Below, piece by piece: positions 10,831 through 21,127 of a stretch of 64,000 nucleotides of DNA. Where the stretch lies: NCBI RefSeq assembly GCF_003201605.1, contig NZ_QJJR01000005.1, positions 96,780-160,779 on the forward strand. Reading direction: 5' to 3'. The first letter of the stretch is position 1. Each line of letters opens with the position of its first letter. A program made the translations under genes and the position numbers. The DNA is from Streptohalobacillus salinus. GTDB lineage: Bacteria > Bacillota > Bacilli > Bacillales > Amphibacillaceae. The notes beneath the pieces were generated by a model, which ran no database searches, was not told the origin of the DNA, and saw only the letters and a list, made by a program, of their open reading frames with translations.

Positions 10831-12418
10831 ACTCATATGCTTGATCATAAGTATTTACTTCAAATAAATCAATCAATTCAATATCATCATGTTTATCTTT
10901 AAACCAGTTTAAAGCAAATTGGTTTTTAAAGAGAACTAAAAATTGTCCTTCACGATCTTTTACCAACATATTACGTTCATCAAATAACGAAGAATCAACT
11001 TTATCATTGGTCAACCAGCGTGGAATCCGCTCACCAATCGACTCTAAGACAACATCTACATTATACTCGTATTTCATACGATGTTCAAACACTTGGTACT
11101 GCAATTCACCAACGGCTCCAATAATATAATTCTCCATAGGATATGTTGTGAATAACTGTATCGCGCCTTCTTGTACCAACTGTTCGATCCCTTTTTTAAA
11201 CTGTTTTGACTTCATGACATTTTTTGCAGTCACACGCTTAAATAATTCTGGTGGGAATTGAGGGAGTTCATCATATTGGAAGGAAGCTTTTCCTTCAAGT
11301 AAGGTGTCACCAATTCGGTAGACGCCTGGATCGTATATACCAATAATATCTCCCGGATAAGCCTCATCAACTGTGCCCCTACTTGAAGCAACAAATTCTT
11401 GCGTTTGATTTAATTTAATTGTTTTACCTGTTCGCGGAAGGGTCACTGTCATACCGCGTTCAAACTTACCAGAACAAACGCGTAAAAAGGCGACACGATC
11501 GCGATGTTGTGGATTCATGTTCGCTTGAATTTTGAAGATAAAGCCAGAAAACGTTTCGTTATCTGGTGAAATCAGACCTTCAGTTGTCCGTCTTGCTTTA
11601 GGATTTGGAGCCATCTCGATAAATGTATCAAAGAAAGATTCGACACCAAACGGCGCCAAAGCACTACCGAAAAATACTGGCGTTTGCTCTCCGCGCAAGA
11701 CTTTATCAAAATTAAAATCATCGCCAGCTTCATTCAACAGCATTAACTCTTCTTCGGTTTCTTGATAAGTCGGATGATTCGTCAAGGCTTCATTGCTTCC
11801 TTGACGTAATTCCTCTAACGGTAGATAAGTTTCTTCTTCTTGACCATTAAATTTAATGAATTGATCATGATAACGATCAAAAATCCCTAAGAATCGTTTC
11901 CCCATACCAGCTGGCCAGTTCATTGGATATGTTTCAATCTCTAATACCTCTTCAATTTGTTCGAGAAGACTTAACGGATCACGGCCTTCACGGTCTAATT
12001 TATTGATAAAGGTAAAGATTGGAATACCACGCATTTTACACACTTTGAAAAGCTTAATCGTTTGCGCTTCAATTCCTTTTGTTGCATCAATAATCATTAC
12101 TACGCTATCTACTGCCGTCAACGTCCGGTAAGTATCTTCACTAAAATCTTCGTGCCCAGGGGTATCAAGAATATTCACTTTGTAGTCTTTATAAGGGAAG
12201 TTCATTACACTGGAAGTAACTGAGATTCCTCTTTGTTTTTCGATTTCCATCCAGTCAGACGTCGCAAATTTCCCAGATTTTTTCCCTTTTACTGTTCCTG
12301 CTTCTCGAATCAGTTGACCAAACATCAGTAATCGTTCTGTCATCGTCGTTTTACCCGCATCCGGGTGAGAAATAATCGCAAATGTTTTTCGTTTATCTAC
12401 TTCTTGTTTTATATTCAT
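10829..12418 (-). CDS. prfC: Peptide chain release factor 3
   Basis: RF3 is a translational GTPase that recycles RF1 and RF2 from the ribosome after termination. The 529-residue protein shows G1 HPDAGKTT at 18-25, [11 protein letters not shown] (switch I), DTPGHEDF (G3) and NKLDREGRD (G4), then the RF3 C-terminal domains. The frame is open to a TTG at 12445, but the ATG at 12418 follows a GAGG site with proper spacing and gives the usual MNIKQE-type N-terminus. RF3 occurs sporadically in Bacilli. It sits between uvrB and a divergent helicase gene and has its own terminator. Confidence 0.96.
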   Translation of the reverse strand: MNIKQEVDKRKTFAIISHPDAGKTTMTERLLMFGQLIREAGTVKGKKSGKFATSDWMEIEKQRGISVTSSVMNFPYKDYKVNILDTPGHEDFSEDTYRTLTAVDSVVMIIDATKGIEAQTIKLFKVCKMRGIPIFTFINKLDREGRDPLSLLEQIEEVLEIETYPMNWPAGMGKRFLGIFDRYHDQFIKFNGQEEETYLPLEELRQGSNEALTNHPTYQETEEELMLLNEAGDDFNFDKVLRGEQTPVFFGSALAPFGVESFFDTFIEMAPNPKARRTTEGLISPDNETFSGFIFKIQANMNPQHRDRVAFLRVCSGKFERGMTVTLPRTGKTIKLNQTQEFVASSRGTVDEAYPGDIIGIYDPGVYRIGDTLLEGKASFQYDELPQFPPELFKRVTAKNVMKSKQFKKGIEQLVQEGAIQLFTTYPMENYIIGAVGELQYQVFEHRMKYEYNVDVVLESIGERIPRWLTNDKVDSSLFDERNMLVKDREGQFLVLFKNQFALNWFKDKHDDIELIDLFEVNTYDQAYE

Positions 12419-12547
12419 TGATTGCCTCAATCCTTTATCTTGCAATTTTATATATTATTCAGTGTTAACGTAATCGAAAGTAGCATACTTTGTGATTTAA
12501 AGTCAACTTTTATTTCCATAAATGAATCAATCCATTACTATTTTTGT

Positions 12548-12580
12548 TATAATGATAGAATAGCTATTTTTATGAGGGAG
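12548..12580 (+). promoter_or_regulatory. -10 box and ribosome site of the SNF2 helicase gene
   Basis: A perfect TATAAT at 12548-12553 is followed by the ribosome site GAGGGAG at 12574-12580, nine bases before the ATG at 12590. The -35 is poor. This pair decides the start of the helicase gene. Confidence 0.5.
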
Positions 12581-12589
12581 TCTTTACTT

Positions 12590-15500
12590 ATGTTAAATTT
12601 CCATTTAGAAACAAAAGATATCATTAAAATCACAGGCCAGCGGTTTTATAAACGTGGTCTTGATTACTTTAAAAAAGGACGCGTCAAGAACTTAACTTAT
12701 AATTCATCGATTCAATCATTTAGTGCTTCAATTAAAGGTGGCGACGCTTATGACGTTCGTATCTTCTTCTTTGAAGATGACGACTTAGAAGCTAGTTGTA
12801 CGTGTCCAGCTTATCTGACGCATTACACGTGTAAGCATATTGCTGCTGTATTATTGGCGATTCGCCAACATCAGCAACCTGATCAACAATTGGCAACCGT
12901 CGATTCCGAACCGATTGATCCTTTCCCCATGCGGATGATTGAAGCTTTTCAATCACTTGAACCATTAGTTAACGAAAAGGAGCTCCTTGAGGTTCATTAT
13001 TTCCTGAAAGAAGTTCACCAATCCATGAGTCGAGAAAGTCAATTTGAACTCGAGTTAAAGGTAGGAAAAGCTCAGCCTTTCATCGTCAAAGATATTCACA
13101 CTTTCATTCATGATGTTCTGAATAATAAAGAACACACCATCACTGACAAGTTCAAGTATAACCCTAGTAGTGATACCTTTACAAATAGAGACTGGCATAT
13201 TTTCCAATTACTAAATAAAGCCATGCAGCACGATCAACAATACCTGTCTGATTACCTAACGCAAAAACAACGGGTTCAGGCAATCCCTGGATTCCTTATG
13301 GCCGAGTTACTCAGAAGCATCGAAAGCCAAACGCTAACCTTTACTAATGTCGCCCAAAAAAGCTTCTCTACCATTGAATGTCACAACCTTGATCAAGGCA
13401 TCGAGGTAACCATTGACTATAGTGATGAAGGTGTTTATGTTATTGACTTTTCTTCGTTATTTGCTTATCACTACTTAACACATTATCACCTTCTCGTTAA
13501 GCATAACCAATTTTATGTATTGACAGACCAAGAATCGGAAACGCTTGAACGTTTATACGACTTACTTCCTTACCGTAAACGCGATCAATTTAAACTTTCT
13601 CGCGATAAGTTTAGTCACTTTCGAAGCTTTGTTATTCCTAAACTTGAGGAGGTTGCAACCGTTACTTACAGTACGCGCGCCCTCCATAGTTTTGAGATTA
13701 ACGCGCTTGAAGTTATCATGAACATCGAATTGATTGGAGAAAGTGTTAGTTTGGATCTGACCTTTAAATACGGTGAGCATATTTTTCATCCGAATGAAGA
13801 TGTTAGCCATAGTGATCAAACCTATGTCCGTAATATTAAAGAAGAACAAAGTTTATTACAGACCCTTAACCACCTTGGTTTCCACTACTTAAATCAACGC
13901 TATCAACTCTTTAAACAATCAGCAATTTATCATTTTATCATTGAATTGATTCCGATCTTCAAGGAACGTTACACCGTGCACTTATCGCAACCTGTCGAAG
14001 ACATGATCAACGATGATGATTTACAATTTTTCACATCAGTTAATTACAATGATGATTCCGGCATGCTTGACATCGCTTTTGATATCGAAGGCATCAACGA
14101 TGATGAGGTTAGTGATATTCTAGCTGCCTTAATTGAGAAAAAACGTTATCATCATGTGAAAGAGGGACGCCTCATTGACTTAAATGATGATGCCTTTGAA
14201 CAATTTAAAAAATTCGCTGAACAATTACATTTAAAAAAACAAGACCTTGCAGCCCAAGGGGTATCCGTCAGTCCTCATCGTACCTTACAGGTTGAAGAGG
14301 TATTTGAAGAACGGAAACAATACTCTGATTCGTTCAAATTGTTACTTAACGATTTAAAATTAAACACGCACGATCCTGAGCCTCTTCCTAAGGAGCTACA
14401 AGCGACTTTGCGTGATTATCAACACACAGGGTTCCAATGGTTTAAAACCTTGGCACGGTACCGGTTAGGTGGTATCTTAGCTGATGAAATGGGCTTAGGT
14501 AAGACTCTGCAAGCCATCGCTTTTATGTTAAGTGAGAAAGCATTGGATGATTCTCGACCAAGTTTGGTTATTTCACCTTCTTCGCTAGTCTATAACTGGA
14601 AAAAAGAATTTGAAAAATTCGCACCCACGCTTACTGTTAAAGTGATTAGTGGCACACAAACACAACGACTTGAACAATTAAACAGTGAGAAAGTAGATGT
14701 TTGGATTACATCCTACCCACTACTGAGAAAAGATATTAGTTTTTATCAGACACATTTGTTGGATCATTTTATTCTCGATGAAGCTCAAGCGATAAAAAAT
14801 CATTTAACATTGACAGCAAAAGCCACCCGATTAATTAAGGCTAAATATCGCTTTGCTTTAAGCGGAACGCCAATTGAAAATCGCGTTGAAGAACTTTGGT
14901 CAATATTCCAAACCTTATCCCCGGGATTTTTAGGTTCGAAAAAGCAGTTTATTCATTTAGAGCGCGACTTAATGAAAAAAATGATTCGACCCTTTATTCT
15001 ACGACGATTAAAAACTGATGTGTTAAAAGACCTTCCAGAGAAGTTCGAATTTGAAAAGTATGCTGAACTAACGAAAGAGCAAAAGCAGGTCTACCTTGGT
15101 TATGTTAAACGAATTGAACAGAAACTTACCCAACCTGGAAACGAAAACAATAAACTAGAGATTTTGGCAGGACTCACTCGCTTACGACAAATCTGTTGTC
15201 ATCCTAAACTTTTCTTAGATAATTATCAGGGGCATTCAGGCAAACTTGAATTATTTATGACGATTTTAAAACAACTACAAGAGGAAAACCGACGTGTGCT
15301 TATCTTTTCCCAATTCCCAAGTATGTTAAAGATTATCACTCAAGAAATCGAATCATTAAACTTAAACCATTTTTATTTAGACGGACAAACACCATCAAAA
15401 GAGCGGGTTGAAATGAGTGAACGTTTTAATCAAGGAGAAAGAGATCTTTTTCTTATCTCGCTTAAAGCTGGAGGGACCGGTTTAAACTTAACCGGCGCCG

Positions 15501-15757
15501 ATACGGTTATCTTATTCGATTTATGGTGGAACCCTGCTGTTGAAGCGCAAGCTGCTGGAAGAGCCCATCGCATTGGTCAAACCAAAAAAGTAGAAGTGAT
15601 TCGCCTGATTACCGAAGGGACAATTGAAGAGAAAATCTTTAAATTACAAGAAAAAAAGCGAAAGCTTGTTGATGATGTAATTGCCCCAGGTGAAACATTG
15701 CTTACTTCGCTAACTAAAGAAGAGTTACAATCATTACTCGCTTTTGATCCAAAGTAA
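12590..15757 (+). CDS. SWIM zinc-finger SNF2-family helicase
   Basis: A 1055-residue Swi2/Snf2-type DNA-dependent ATPase. An N-terminal SWIM zinc finger (CTCP...TCKH, residues about 69-86) is followed by a long uncharacterised region. The SNF2 N-lobe has DEMGLGKT near 630-637 and the DEAQ box near 730. The C-lobe carries motifs V and VI (SLKAGGTGLNL, AAGRAHRIGQ). The frame opens at 12422, but the preceding codons have no ribosome site and overlap the divergent prfC leader. The ATG at 12590 is supported by GAGGGAG. Such proteins are common in Firmicutes, with suggested roles in nucleoprotein remodelling, but the client is unknown. Confidence 0.92.
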   Translation: MLNFHLETKDIIKITGQRFYKRGLDYFKKGRVKNLTYNSSIQSFSASIKGGDAYDVRIFFFEDDDLEASCTCPAYLTHYTCKHIAAVLLAIRQHQQPDQQLATVDSEPIDPFPMRMIEAFQSLEPLVNEKELLEVHYFLKEVHQSMSRESQFELELKVGKAQPFIVKDIHTFIHDVLNNKEHTITDKFKYNPSSDTFTNRDWHIFQLLNKAMQHDQQYLSDYLTQKQRVQAIPGFLMAELLRSIESQTLTFTNVAQKSFSTIECHNLDQGIEVTIDYSDEGVYVIDFSSLFAYHYLTHYHLLVKHNQFYVLTDQESETLERLYDLLPYRKRDQFKLSRDKFSHFRSFVIPKLEEVATVTYSTRALHSFEINALEVIMNIELIGESVSLDLTFKYGEHIFHPNEDVSHSDQTYVRNIKEEQSLLQTLNHLGFHYLNQRYQLFKQSAIYHFIIELIPIFKERYTVHLSQPVEDMINDDDLQFFTSVNYNDDSGMLDIAFDIEGINDDEVSDILAALIEKKRYHHVKEGRLIDLNDDAFEQFKKFAEQLHLKKQDLAAQGVSVSPHRTLQVEEVFEERKQYSDSFKLLLNDLKLNTHDPEPLPKELQATLRDYQHTGFQWFKTLARYRLGGILADEMGLGKTLQAIAFMLSEKALDDSRPSLVISPSSLVYNWKKEFEKFAPTLTVKVISGTQTQRLEQLNSEKVDVWITSYPLLRKDISFYQTHLLDHFILDEAQAIKNHLTLTAKATRLIKAKYRFALSGTPIENRVEELWSIFQTLSPGFLGSKKQFIHLERDLMKKMIRPFILRRLKTDVLKDLPEKFEFEKYAELTKEQKQVYLGYVKRIEQKLTQPGNENNKLEILAGLTRLRQICCHPKLFLDNYQGHSGKLELFMTILKQLQEENRRVLIFSQFPSMLKIITQEIESLNLNHFYLDGQTPSKERVEMSERFNQGERDLFLISLKAGGTGLNLTGADTVILFDLWWNPAVEAQAAGRAHRIGQTKKVEVIRLITEGTIEEKIFKLQEKKRKLVDDVIAPGETLLTSLTKEELQSLLAFDPK

Positions 15758-15780
15758 TGACAGAAAGTTCTATCCCATCG

Positions 15781-15813
15781 AAAAACGTTCATCCACAATG
15801 GATGAACGTTTTT
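15781..15813. terminator. Bidirectional terminator between the SNF2 gene and minJ
   Basis: Perfect 15-base stem (AAAAACGTTCATCCA and complement) with a CAA loop between convergent genes. There are A/T runs on both sides, so it can serve both strands. Confidence 0.9.
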
Positions 15814-15826
15814 ATTCGCAACTGCT

Positions 15827-16999
15827 TTATTCTGCTTCAACAAACACCATGCCTAATTTATGATGTTCTCCTTGATAATAGGCGCGCTGACAAAATCGAA
15901 CTTCACCGTATTCATCTAGGACGTCTAACTTACAAAAAGCTAAATTACGTTGCAAGGCATGATAAAAATCATTGGTTGAATGCACAGAAACACCATTTAC
16001 TTTTCGAATAACATCACCAGCAAGTATACCCATATCTGTTGCAGGCGATTGCGGAACAACCGCTAATACCCGGAGGCCTAGTGGGGTTGGTTGGAAATAT
16101 ATCGGTTGTTGCTGATCTTTAACTTTTACACGGTAATCGAGAAGTGCTCGCCCTAAAATAGCGATAACGATGCTGATTAACGAAAAAATCGGTATGAAGT
16201 AACCAACTAAACTTACACTAATAATAATTAAGGCCAAAATCATCAGTTGGTTGCTATATCGTTTTGCAAACTTCAATGGTAATTGCGATTTAACCACATA
16301 ATTAAATCCTAAAATAACAGGGAAAAGGATAAGTCCAAATTCCCCTGGGTTACTATCCACTAGAGGCCACCAGTCTGTTATCATTGTCAAATCTCCCGTT
16401 GGCCATAGTAACAGTAACGGCATCAGGGTCATCCGTTTTATCCGATGCTGGCCTAGGGTTTTACCACGGGCACCAATAAATGTTTCTGGAAATGTTTGAT
16501 CTTCTTTTACGCGACGCAACATAACGGTTTCGATGATTAAGAAAATACCCATTAGTGTTGTGAAACTAACCCAATCAATCACTTCAATTGGGGCACTTAA
16601 CAAATCTGGTAGATACGATTCATAAAGCGGTAAAAACAGGAGAACAAATGCAGCAGTACCAAATACATATACACTTGATAAGTACTTAATCCGTCGTGGA
16701 AACGAAAGAATAAATGTCACTACAATTAGACTTGTCAACATTAAGGGAGGGATCACTACACCTACCACCATAAGCAGTAAAGAAACGAGCATCCCATAAA
16801 AGAGGCCCATGATCTTCTCGCCGTACCATTCATCGAAAATCGAAAAGATTTTATGTCCAAAATAACGCCGTTCTTTTGCTACCCGTCGCGCTGACACCAA
16901 GTATGTAAGAATAAAGAACCAATAAAATAATGGGTTAATTAATAATCGTCCGATTGCTTTTAAAAATTCATACGAAAAATCAATCAAAATATCTACCAA
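15827..16999 (-). CDS. minJ: Cell-division topological determinant MinJ (PDZ membrane protein)
   Basis: In B. subtilis MinJ links the polar scaffold DivIVA to MinD and so restricts division to midcell. The 390-residue protein has about eight membrane segments spread over residues 15-290. A C-terminal PDZ domain (about 305-385) contains GLRVLAVVPQSPA and GDVIRKVNG. Size, topology and its place beside ctpB match MinJ (YvjD). The start is TTG at 16999, seven bases after a GGAGG site; the frame continues upstream without better support. MinC, MinD and DivIVA are not in the window. Confidence 0.83.
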   Translation of the reverse strand: MVDILIDFSYEFLKAIGRLLINPLFYWFFILTYLVSARRVAKERRYFGHKIFSIFDEWYGEKIMGLFYGMLVSLLLMVVGVVIPPLMLTSLIVVTFILSFPRRIKYLSSVYVFGTAAFVLLFLPLYESYLPDLLSAPIEVIDWVSFTTLMGIFLIIETVMLRRVKEDQTFPETFIGARGKTLGQHRIKRMTLMPLLLLWPTGDLTMITDWWPLVDSNPGEFGLILFPVILGFNYVVKSQLPLKFAKRYSNQLMILALIIISVSLVGYFIPIFSLISIVIAILGRALLDYRVKVKDQQQPIYFQPTPLGLRVLAVVPQSPATDMGILAGDVIRKVNGVSVHSTNDFYHALQRNLAFCKLDVLDEYGEVRFCQRAYYQGEHHKLGMVFVEAE

Positions 17000-17136
17000 A
17001 ATATAACCTCCGTTCAAATTCAAAAGCTAAGTCTCACTTTTTAGCACCTTTCCTTTAATATAGCACAAAATTTATCCTTCTTGGCTGTTTTCTGATATTT
17101 CACAACAATTTAGCAAAAAAAGATAGTTAGATACGA

Positions 17137-17165
17137 AAATAGGCATCACACGATGGTGATGCCTA
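17137..17165 (-). terminator. Rho-independent terminator after ctpB
   Basis: Ten-base perfect stem TAGGCATCAC/GTGATGCCTA, six-base loop, then TTTTCG on the minus strand. Confidence 0.85.
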
Positions 17166-17171
17166 ACATAT

Positions 17172-18635
17172 TTACTCGATGATTGTTTCAATTGCTTTTT
17201 GTTTCTGTTTATCATCCGTACCTTCGCGAATCCGTTCAATAATTTCAGTTTGAAGGGTATCTGCTGTCTCCTGATCAAGTTCACCAGTAACTGTTATTTC
17301 TTGATCTGCTTGATATTCACTAAGTGCTGTTTCTGTCTGTTCAGAGAAATAGCCATCTTCACGATCAACATTATAACCAAGACCAGCTAACATCACTTGC
17401 ATAAAACGAATGTTATCACCAAAGTCATTTTGGCTGCGTTTACCATCAAGTGTAATCGGTGATACATAGTAATAAGCCGGTTGTTGTACTTCAATTGTTG
17501 GTTCAACACCAACTTGATGAATTGAATTACCTTCAGCAGAAAGCCAATTTAAAACAGTAAGTTTAACTGCGCTCCCGTCGCCCATATCTATCGAGCGCTG
17601 GACAGTCCCTTTCCCGAAACTTGTCGTACCAATAACTTCTGCATCAATTGCTTCTTTTAAAGAAACTGCTAAAATTTCTGAAGCAGATGCACTCCCTTCA
17701 TCAACTAACACATGAATAGGGTAGGCTTTCTCTGTTTCAGTACTTGAAAAGAAACGATCAATTTCGCCTTCACCATCTTCTAACTGCATGTAGGGACGGT
17801 CACTCGGGATAAATTGTTTCAGCATCGGTTCAACGGTTTCTAACAAACCACCTGGGTTCCCTCGGACATCGAGAATTAAACCATCGATACCTTCTGCTTC
17901 AAATCGCGTTACTTCTTCTAAGAATCGTTCATCGGTTTGATCAGAAAATGACGTAATTTCTATATAACCAATCGTTTTCCCAGCTTCTACGATTGTTTCT
18001 GCATAAACTGTTTCTAATGGAATCGTATCTCGCGTGATTTCAAATGGAATAGGATCCTCTACGCCTTGTCTCCCAACTTCAATTTCAACAGTCGTTCCTT
18101 TTTCACCACGAATTTTTGAGACGGCTTCTAATAAGTCCAGCCCTTCAGTTGAATCACCATTAATTGTTAAGATCTTATCGTTGGGTCTTAGACCAACTTT
18201 TTCAGCCGGTGAGCCTTTGATTGGCGAAACAATCGTCACCACACCATTAATCATGCTGACTTCTGCGCCAATTCCTTCAAAAGATGATTCAAGTTGTTCT
18301 GTGAATTGTTCCATTGTTTCTTCATCTAAATATTCACTGTAAGGATCGTCTAAAGATCTGAGCATCCCTGAAATAGCCCCTTCGATCAATTGCTTTTCTT
18401 CAACCTCATTAACATAGTTTTCTTGAATAAGATTATAAGCTTGAACAATCTTCGGTAATTCCACAGAACTTGCTAATTCATTTAACATCTCTTCATAGCG
18501 TTCTTCTGTTATACCGGTACTTTCTGTTACTGGAACTGCCTTGTTTAATTGTTCAGTTAACAGATACATCATTCCTGCCCCGAACAACAATGTTCCTATC
18601 ATGATCAATGCCATGACACTCTTTTTTATTTGCAC
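17172..18635 (-). CDS. ctpB: S41-family carboxy-terminal processing protease CtpB
   Basis: A secreted or membrane-anchored serine protease. The 487-residue protein has an N-terminal membrane anchor (about 6-27) and a PDZ domain (about 120-165). The S41 catalytic core has the Ser cluster GSASASE (about 314-320) and the Lys/Gln pair in GKGTVQ (Lys342, Gln346), the spacing known for CtpB. A C-terminal peptidoglycan-binding domain spans about 405-470. The frame opens at a GTG (18644) that lies inside the ribosome site GAGGTG; the GTG six bases further on (18635) is the better start. In B. subtilis CtpB cleaves SpoIVFA during sporulation. Here it stands between minJ and the M23-ftsX-ftsE genes. 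Confidence 0.92.
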   Translation of the reverse strand: MQIKKSVMALIMIGTLLFGAGMMYLLTEQLNKAVPVTESTGITEERYEEMLNELASSVELPKIVQAYNLIQENYVNEVEEKQLIEGAISGMLRSLDDPYSEYLDEETMEQFTEQLESSFEGIGAEVSMINGVVTIVSPIKGSPAEKVGLRPNDKILTINGDSTEGLDLLEAVSKIRGEKGTTVEIEVGRQGVEDPIPFEITRDTIPLETVYAETIVEAGKTIGYIEITSFSDQTDERFLEEVTRFEAEGIDGLILDVRGNPGGLLETVEPMLKQFIPSDRPYMQLEDGEGEIDRFFSSTETEKAYPIHVLVDEGSASASEILAVSLKEAIDAEVIGTTSFGKGTVQRSIDMGDGSAVKLTVLNWLSAEGNSIHQVGVEPTIEVQQPAYYYVSPITLDGKRSQNDFGDNIRFMQVMLAGLGYNVDREDGYFSEQTETALSEYQADQEITVTGELDQETADTLQTEIIERIREGTDDKQKQKAIETIIE

Positions 18636-18689
18636 ACCTGTCACCTCAAATTTTGTATAGTCTTTTCTTAGTTTATCATGGACTTAAAA

Positions 18690-18717
18690 AAACATCACAT
18701 CAAATGATGTGATGTTT
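18690..18717 (-). terminator. Rho-independent terminator after the M23 gene
   Basis: Perfect 13-base stem AAACATCACATCA and complement with a two-A gap (effective loop four bases), followed by a T-rich minus strand. Confidence 0.85.
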
Positions 18718-18722
18718 TATCT

Positions 18723-20171
18723 TTAGTATAAATAATTCGCTGGATTTACTGCATTACTATGTGCCCAACCACCTTTGTGGACCTCAAAGTGTAAGTGTTG
18801 ACCTGTCCCAACGCCTGTTGCTCCCATTAAAGCAATTTGTTGTCCGCGTTGTACAGTTTGTCCTGGGCTAACACGTGTCGAACCCGCACGTAAATGCGCA
18901 TAAAATGTCGATACTTGTTGCTTCTGTCCATTACCATTTAAATCAATGTAATGTGTAATAAGGATGGCATCACCATAACCATTCATCTTACCATCATGTT
19001 CTTTATAAGTTGCTACCACAACGCCCGTTTCTGCTGCATAAATACTCTGCGTACCCCAGCTTGCGATGTCCATGCCACGGTGTGGTCGAACATAGCCATA
19101 AACCGGATGCAGTCTATTTAAATTAAATGGACTTGTGACACGTCTGGTTGAGGCTGGCCATTGTAACACAGGTCCGCCACTTGAATCGGCTGGGGCTGAG
19201 GGTGTTGCTGTATCTGATGTTCCGCCAGAATCTGTAGCTAATTGTTGTTCCTGTTTCTTTTTCTCGCGTTCTGCAGCTTCCGCAGCTTGGATTGCTTGTT
19301 GTAAAGCGCCTGCCTCTTTCCGTTTAATTTCTTGTTGGTCTGCTAAGCTGACTTTATAATCTTCTAAATCCGCATGCTCTTCTTCTAGTTCACCTTTTAG
19401 TGCAGTCTGATTCTGACGTTCGATATTCAAAGCTTCTTGGAGTTCAGCAAGTTCTTGTCGTTGATTAACAAGTGCCTGTTTTTTTGTTTCAAGCTTTTGT
19501 TTACTTGCATCAAGTTCATTCTTTTTCTCCACTAATTGTTCCTTTTTGTCTTCCACATCTGTAAGTTTTGTTTCAAGTAATGCCTGATCTTCTTTTTGTT
19601 GTTCCATAATTTTATTATCAGAATCTAATATTTTTGAGACAGCTGATAAGCGACTAATAAAATCACTGAAACTTCTAGCTCCAAATAAGACTTGGAAATA
19701 CGAAGAATCTCCTCCGTTTTTTTGCATAGAACGTAACCGTGACTTAATCACTTCATTTCGTTCATCAATTCGAATAATTAATTCATCGATTTCATTATTT
19801 AACGTTACAATTTCTGCCTCAGTTTCTGCAATTTCTTTTTCTGTTTTGGTAATCGACGCTACAATTGTTTCAATTTCATTTGCTGTTGTCGTAATCTCTG
19901 CTTGTTTTTTCTCTAACTTAGTTTCTGTATCATCAATTTGCACATCAAGTTCTGAAATTTTCTTTTCTACTTCTTTTTGGCGTGCTTCATTTTCTTTTAT
20001 TTTTTGCTCTGCATCACTTGCACTAGAACTTATATTTTCACGCTCTTCTTTAAGTTCTTGCAACTCTTTTTTTAAATCACTAACTGATTCTGCCGATACG
20101 GTTTCTGCGAATGCTGGGAAAATACCTAATAATAAAACAAAAATAAGTATGTATGTTGCTATTTTTTTCAT
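18723..20171 (-). CDS. Secreted coiled-coil M23 (LytM) murein hydrolase or EnvC-type activator
   Basis: A 482-residue exported protein. It has a signal peptide (about 1-27, ending AFAETVSA) and a very long coiled-coil region (about 28-315) rich in Lys, Glu and Gln. A Ser/Thr/Pro-rich linker follows (about 318-335), then a LytM/M23 domain. Both zinc motifs are intact, H364xxxD368 and HLH at 459-461, so it may be catalytic, unlike classical EnvC, whose LytM domain is degenerate. The gene follows ftsX in the same direction. FtsEX controls EnvC in E. coli, PcsB in streptococci and CwlO in B. subtilis, so this protein is probably the local FtsEX client. That link is inference from position and coiled coil. 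Confidence 0.88.
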   Translation of the reverse strand: MKKIATYILIFVLLLGIFPAFAETVSAESVSDLKKELQELKEERENISSSASDAEQKIKENEARQKEVEKKISELDVQIDDTETKLEKKQAEITTTANEIETIVASITKTEKEIAETEAEIVTLNNEIDELIIRIDERNEVIKSRLRSMQKNGGDSSYFQVLFGARSFSDFISRLSAVSKILDSDNKIMEQQKEDQALLETKLTDVEDKKEQLVEKKNELDASKQKLETKKQALVNQRQELAELQEALNIERQNQTALKGELEEEHADLEDYKVSLADQQEIKRKEAGALQQAIQAAEAAEREKKKQEQQLATDSGGTSDTATPSAPADSSGGPVLQWPASTRRVTSPFNLNRLHPVYGYVRPHRGMDIASWGTQSIYAAETGVVVATYKEHDGKMNGYGDAILITHYIDLNGNGQKQQVSTFYAHLRAGSTRVSPGQTVQRGQQIALMGATGVGTGQHLHFEVHKGGWAHSNAVNPANYLY

Positions 20172-20200
20172 TATGTCAGCTCCTTAATTTTTTGTTTTTG

Positions 20201-20240
20201 AAAAGGGGTATAAGTCCCTTTTACAAGGACTTATACTTTT
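20201..20240 (-). terminator. Hairpin between ftsX and the M23 gene
   Basis: Ten-base perfect stem GTATAAGTCC/GGACTTATAC flanked by A/T arms overlaps the ftsX stop, with CCCCTTTTC on the minus strand. It may be a partial terminator or a processing site that sets the M23 to FtsEX ratio. Confidence 0.55.
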
Positions 20241-21127
20241 AAGAATTTACGTACACTCATCACACTTCCCCATATCCCAATCACAGCACCAATCAGCAAT
20301 ATCAATCCTGATACTTGCCAAACAAACGGTGAAAATGGTAATAAGGTAATAAAATCAAATTGGTTGACTGTTTCGATGTTTTGATCTAAATAATAGTAAC
20401 CCGTTACTAAGGCAGCAATTGGAATCACACTTCCTAAAATACCTAGCAACAAACCTTCTACAAAGAACGGCCAACGAATAAACCAGTTGGTTGCGCCGAC
20501 TAATTTCATAATCTCAATTTCTTTTCGTCTAGCAAAGATCGTAATTTTAATTGTGTTTGAAATCAAGAAGATTGCCGTAAAGACAAGGGCTATAATCAAA
20601 ACTAAGCCAATGTTTCGCGCATAATTATTGAAGTTAAACAAATCTTGAACAAAATCTTCACCATAATTCACTTCAGATACTTTTGGAATGGTGGCAATCT
20701 CTTCTGCAACCGGAACCGTTTGTTGTGGATCGGTTAGCTTGACGATATAGGCATCATCTAACGGGTTCTCTTGGTCATCAAAAATACCAAACACATCGCC
20801 ATCTTCACCTAGACTGGATTTCAAATTTTCTAACTCCTGCTCACGTGATGAAAACACGACTGTTTCAATAATCGACATTGACTCAAGTTCTTCGCCAATG
20901 GCTTCTCTTTCTTCTTCAGTTGCTGTTAAATCAACTAATACTTTAATCTCCACATCATTTTCTAAACTATCTGCAATGTGGTTGATATTGAGTAATAAAA
21001 CTAAAAACGTTGCGACTAATATTAATGTTGTGGTGACAGCACCAATTGAAGCAATCGTCATCCAACTATTACGCCAGCTATTTTTAAATCCTTCTCTGAA
21101 ATGTCGTTTGAGTGTTCTAAGCTTCAT
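20231..21127 (-). CDS. ftsX: Cell-division ABC permease FtsX
   Basis: The membrane subunit of FtsEX, which couples ATP hydrolysis in the cytoplasm to activation of wall hydrolases outside. The 298-residue protein has a cytoplasmic N-terminus with the conserved RHFREGFKNSWRNSWMT, four membrane helices and a large extracellular loop (about 50-160) between helices 1 and 2. The frame extends to 21160, but the ATG at 21127 follows GAGGTGATTACGGAT and gives the family N-terminus. It overlaps the end of ftsE by 11 bases, indicating translational coupling. Confidence 0.95.
   Translation of the reverse strand: MKLRTLKRHFREGFKNSWRNSWMTIASIGAVTTTLILVATFLVLLLNINHIADSLENDVEIKVLVDLTATEEEREAIGEELESMSIIETVVFSSREQELENLKSSLGEDGDVFGIFDDQENPLDDAYIVKLTDPQQTVPVAEEIATIPKVSEVNYGEDFVQDLFNFNNYARNIGLVLIIALVFTAIFLISNTIKITIFARRKEIEIMKLVGATNWFIRWPFFVEGLLLGILGSVIPIAALVTGYYYLDQNIETVNQFDFITLLPFSPFVWQVSGLILLIGAVIGIWGSVMSVRKFLKV

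Noticed and set aside
12422..12589. Upstream extension of the SNF2 helicase frame
   Set aside because: No ribosome site, composition unlike protein, and it runs through the promoter; the ATG at 12590 has a good site.
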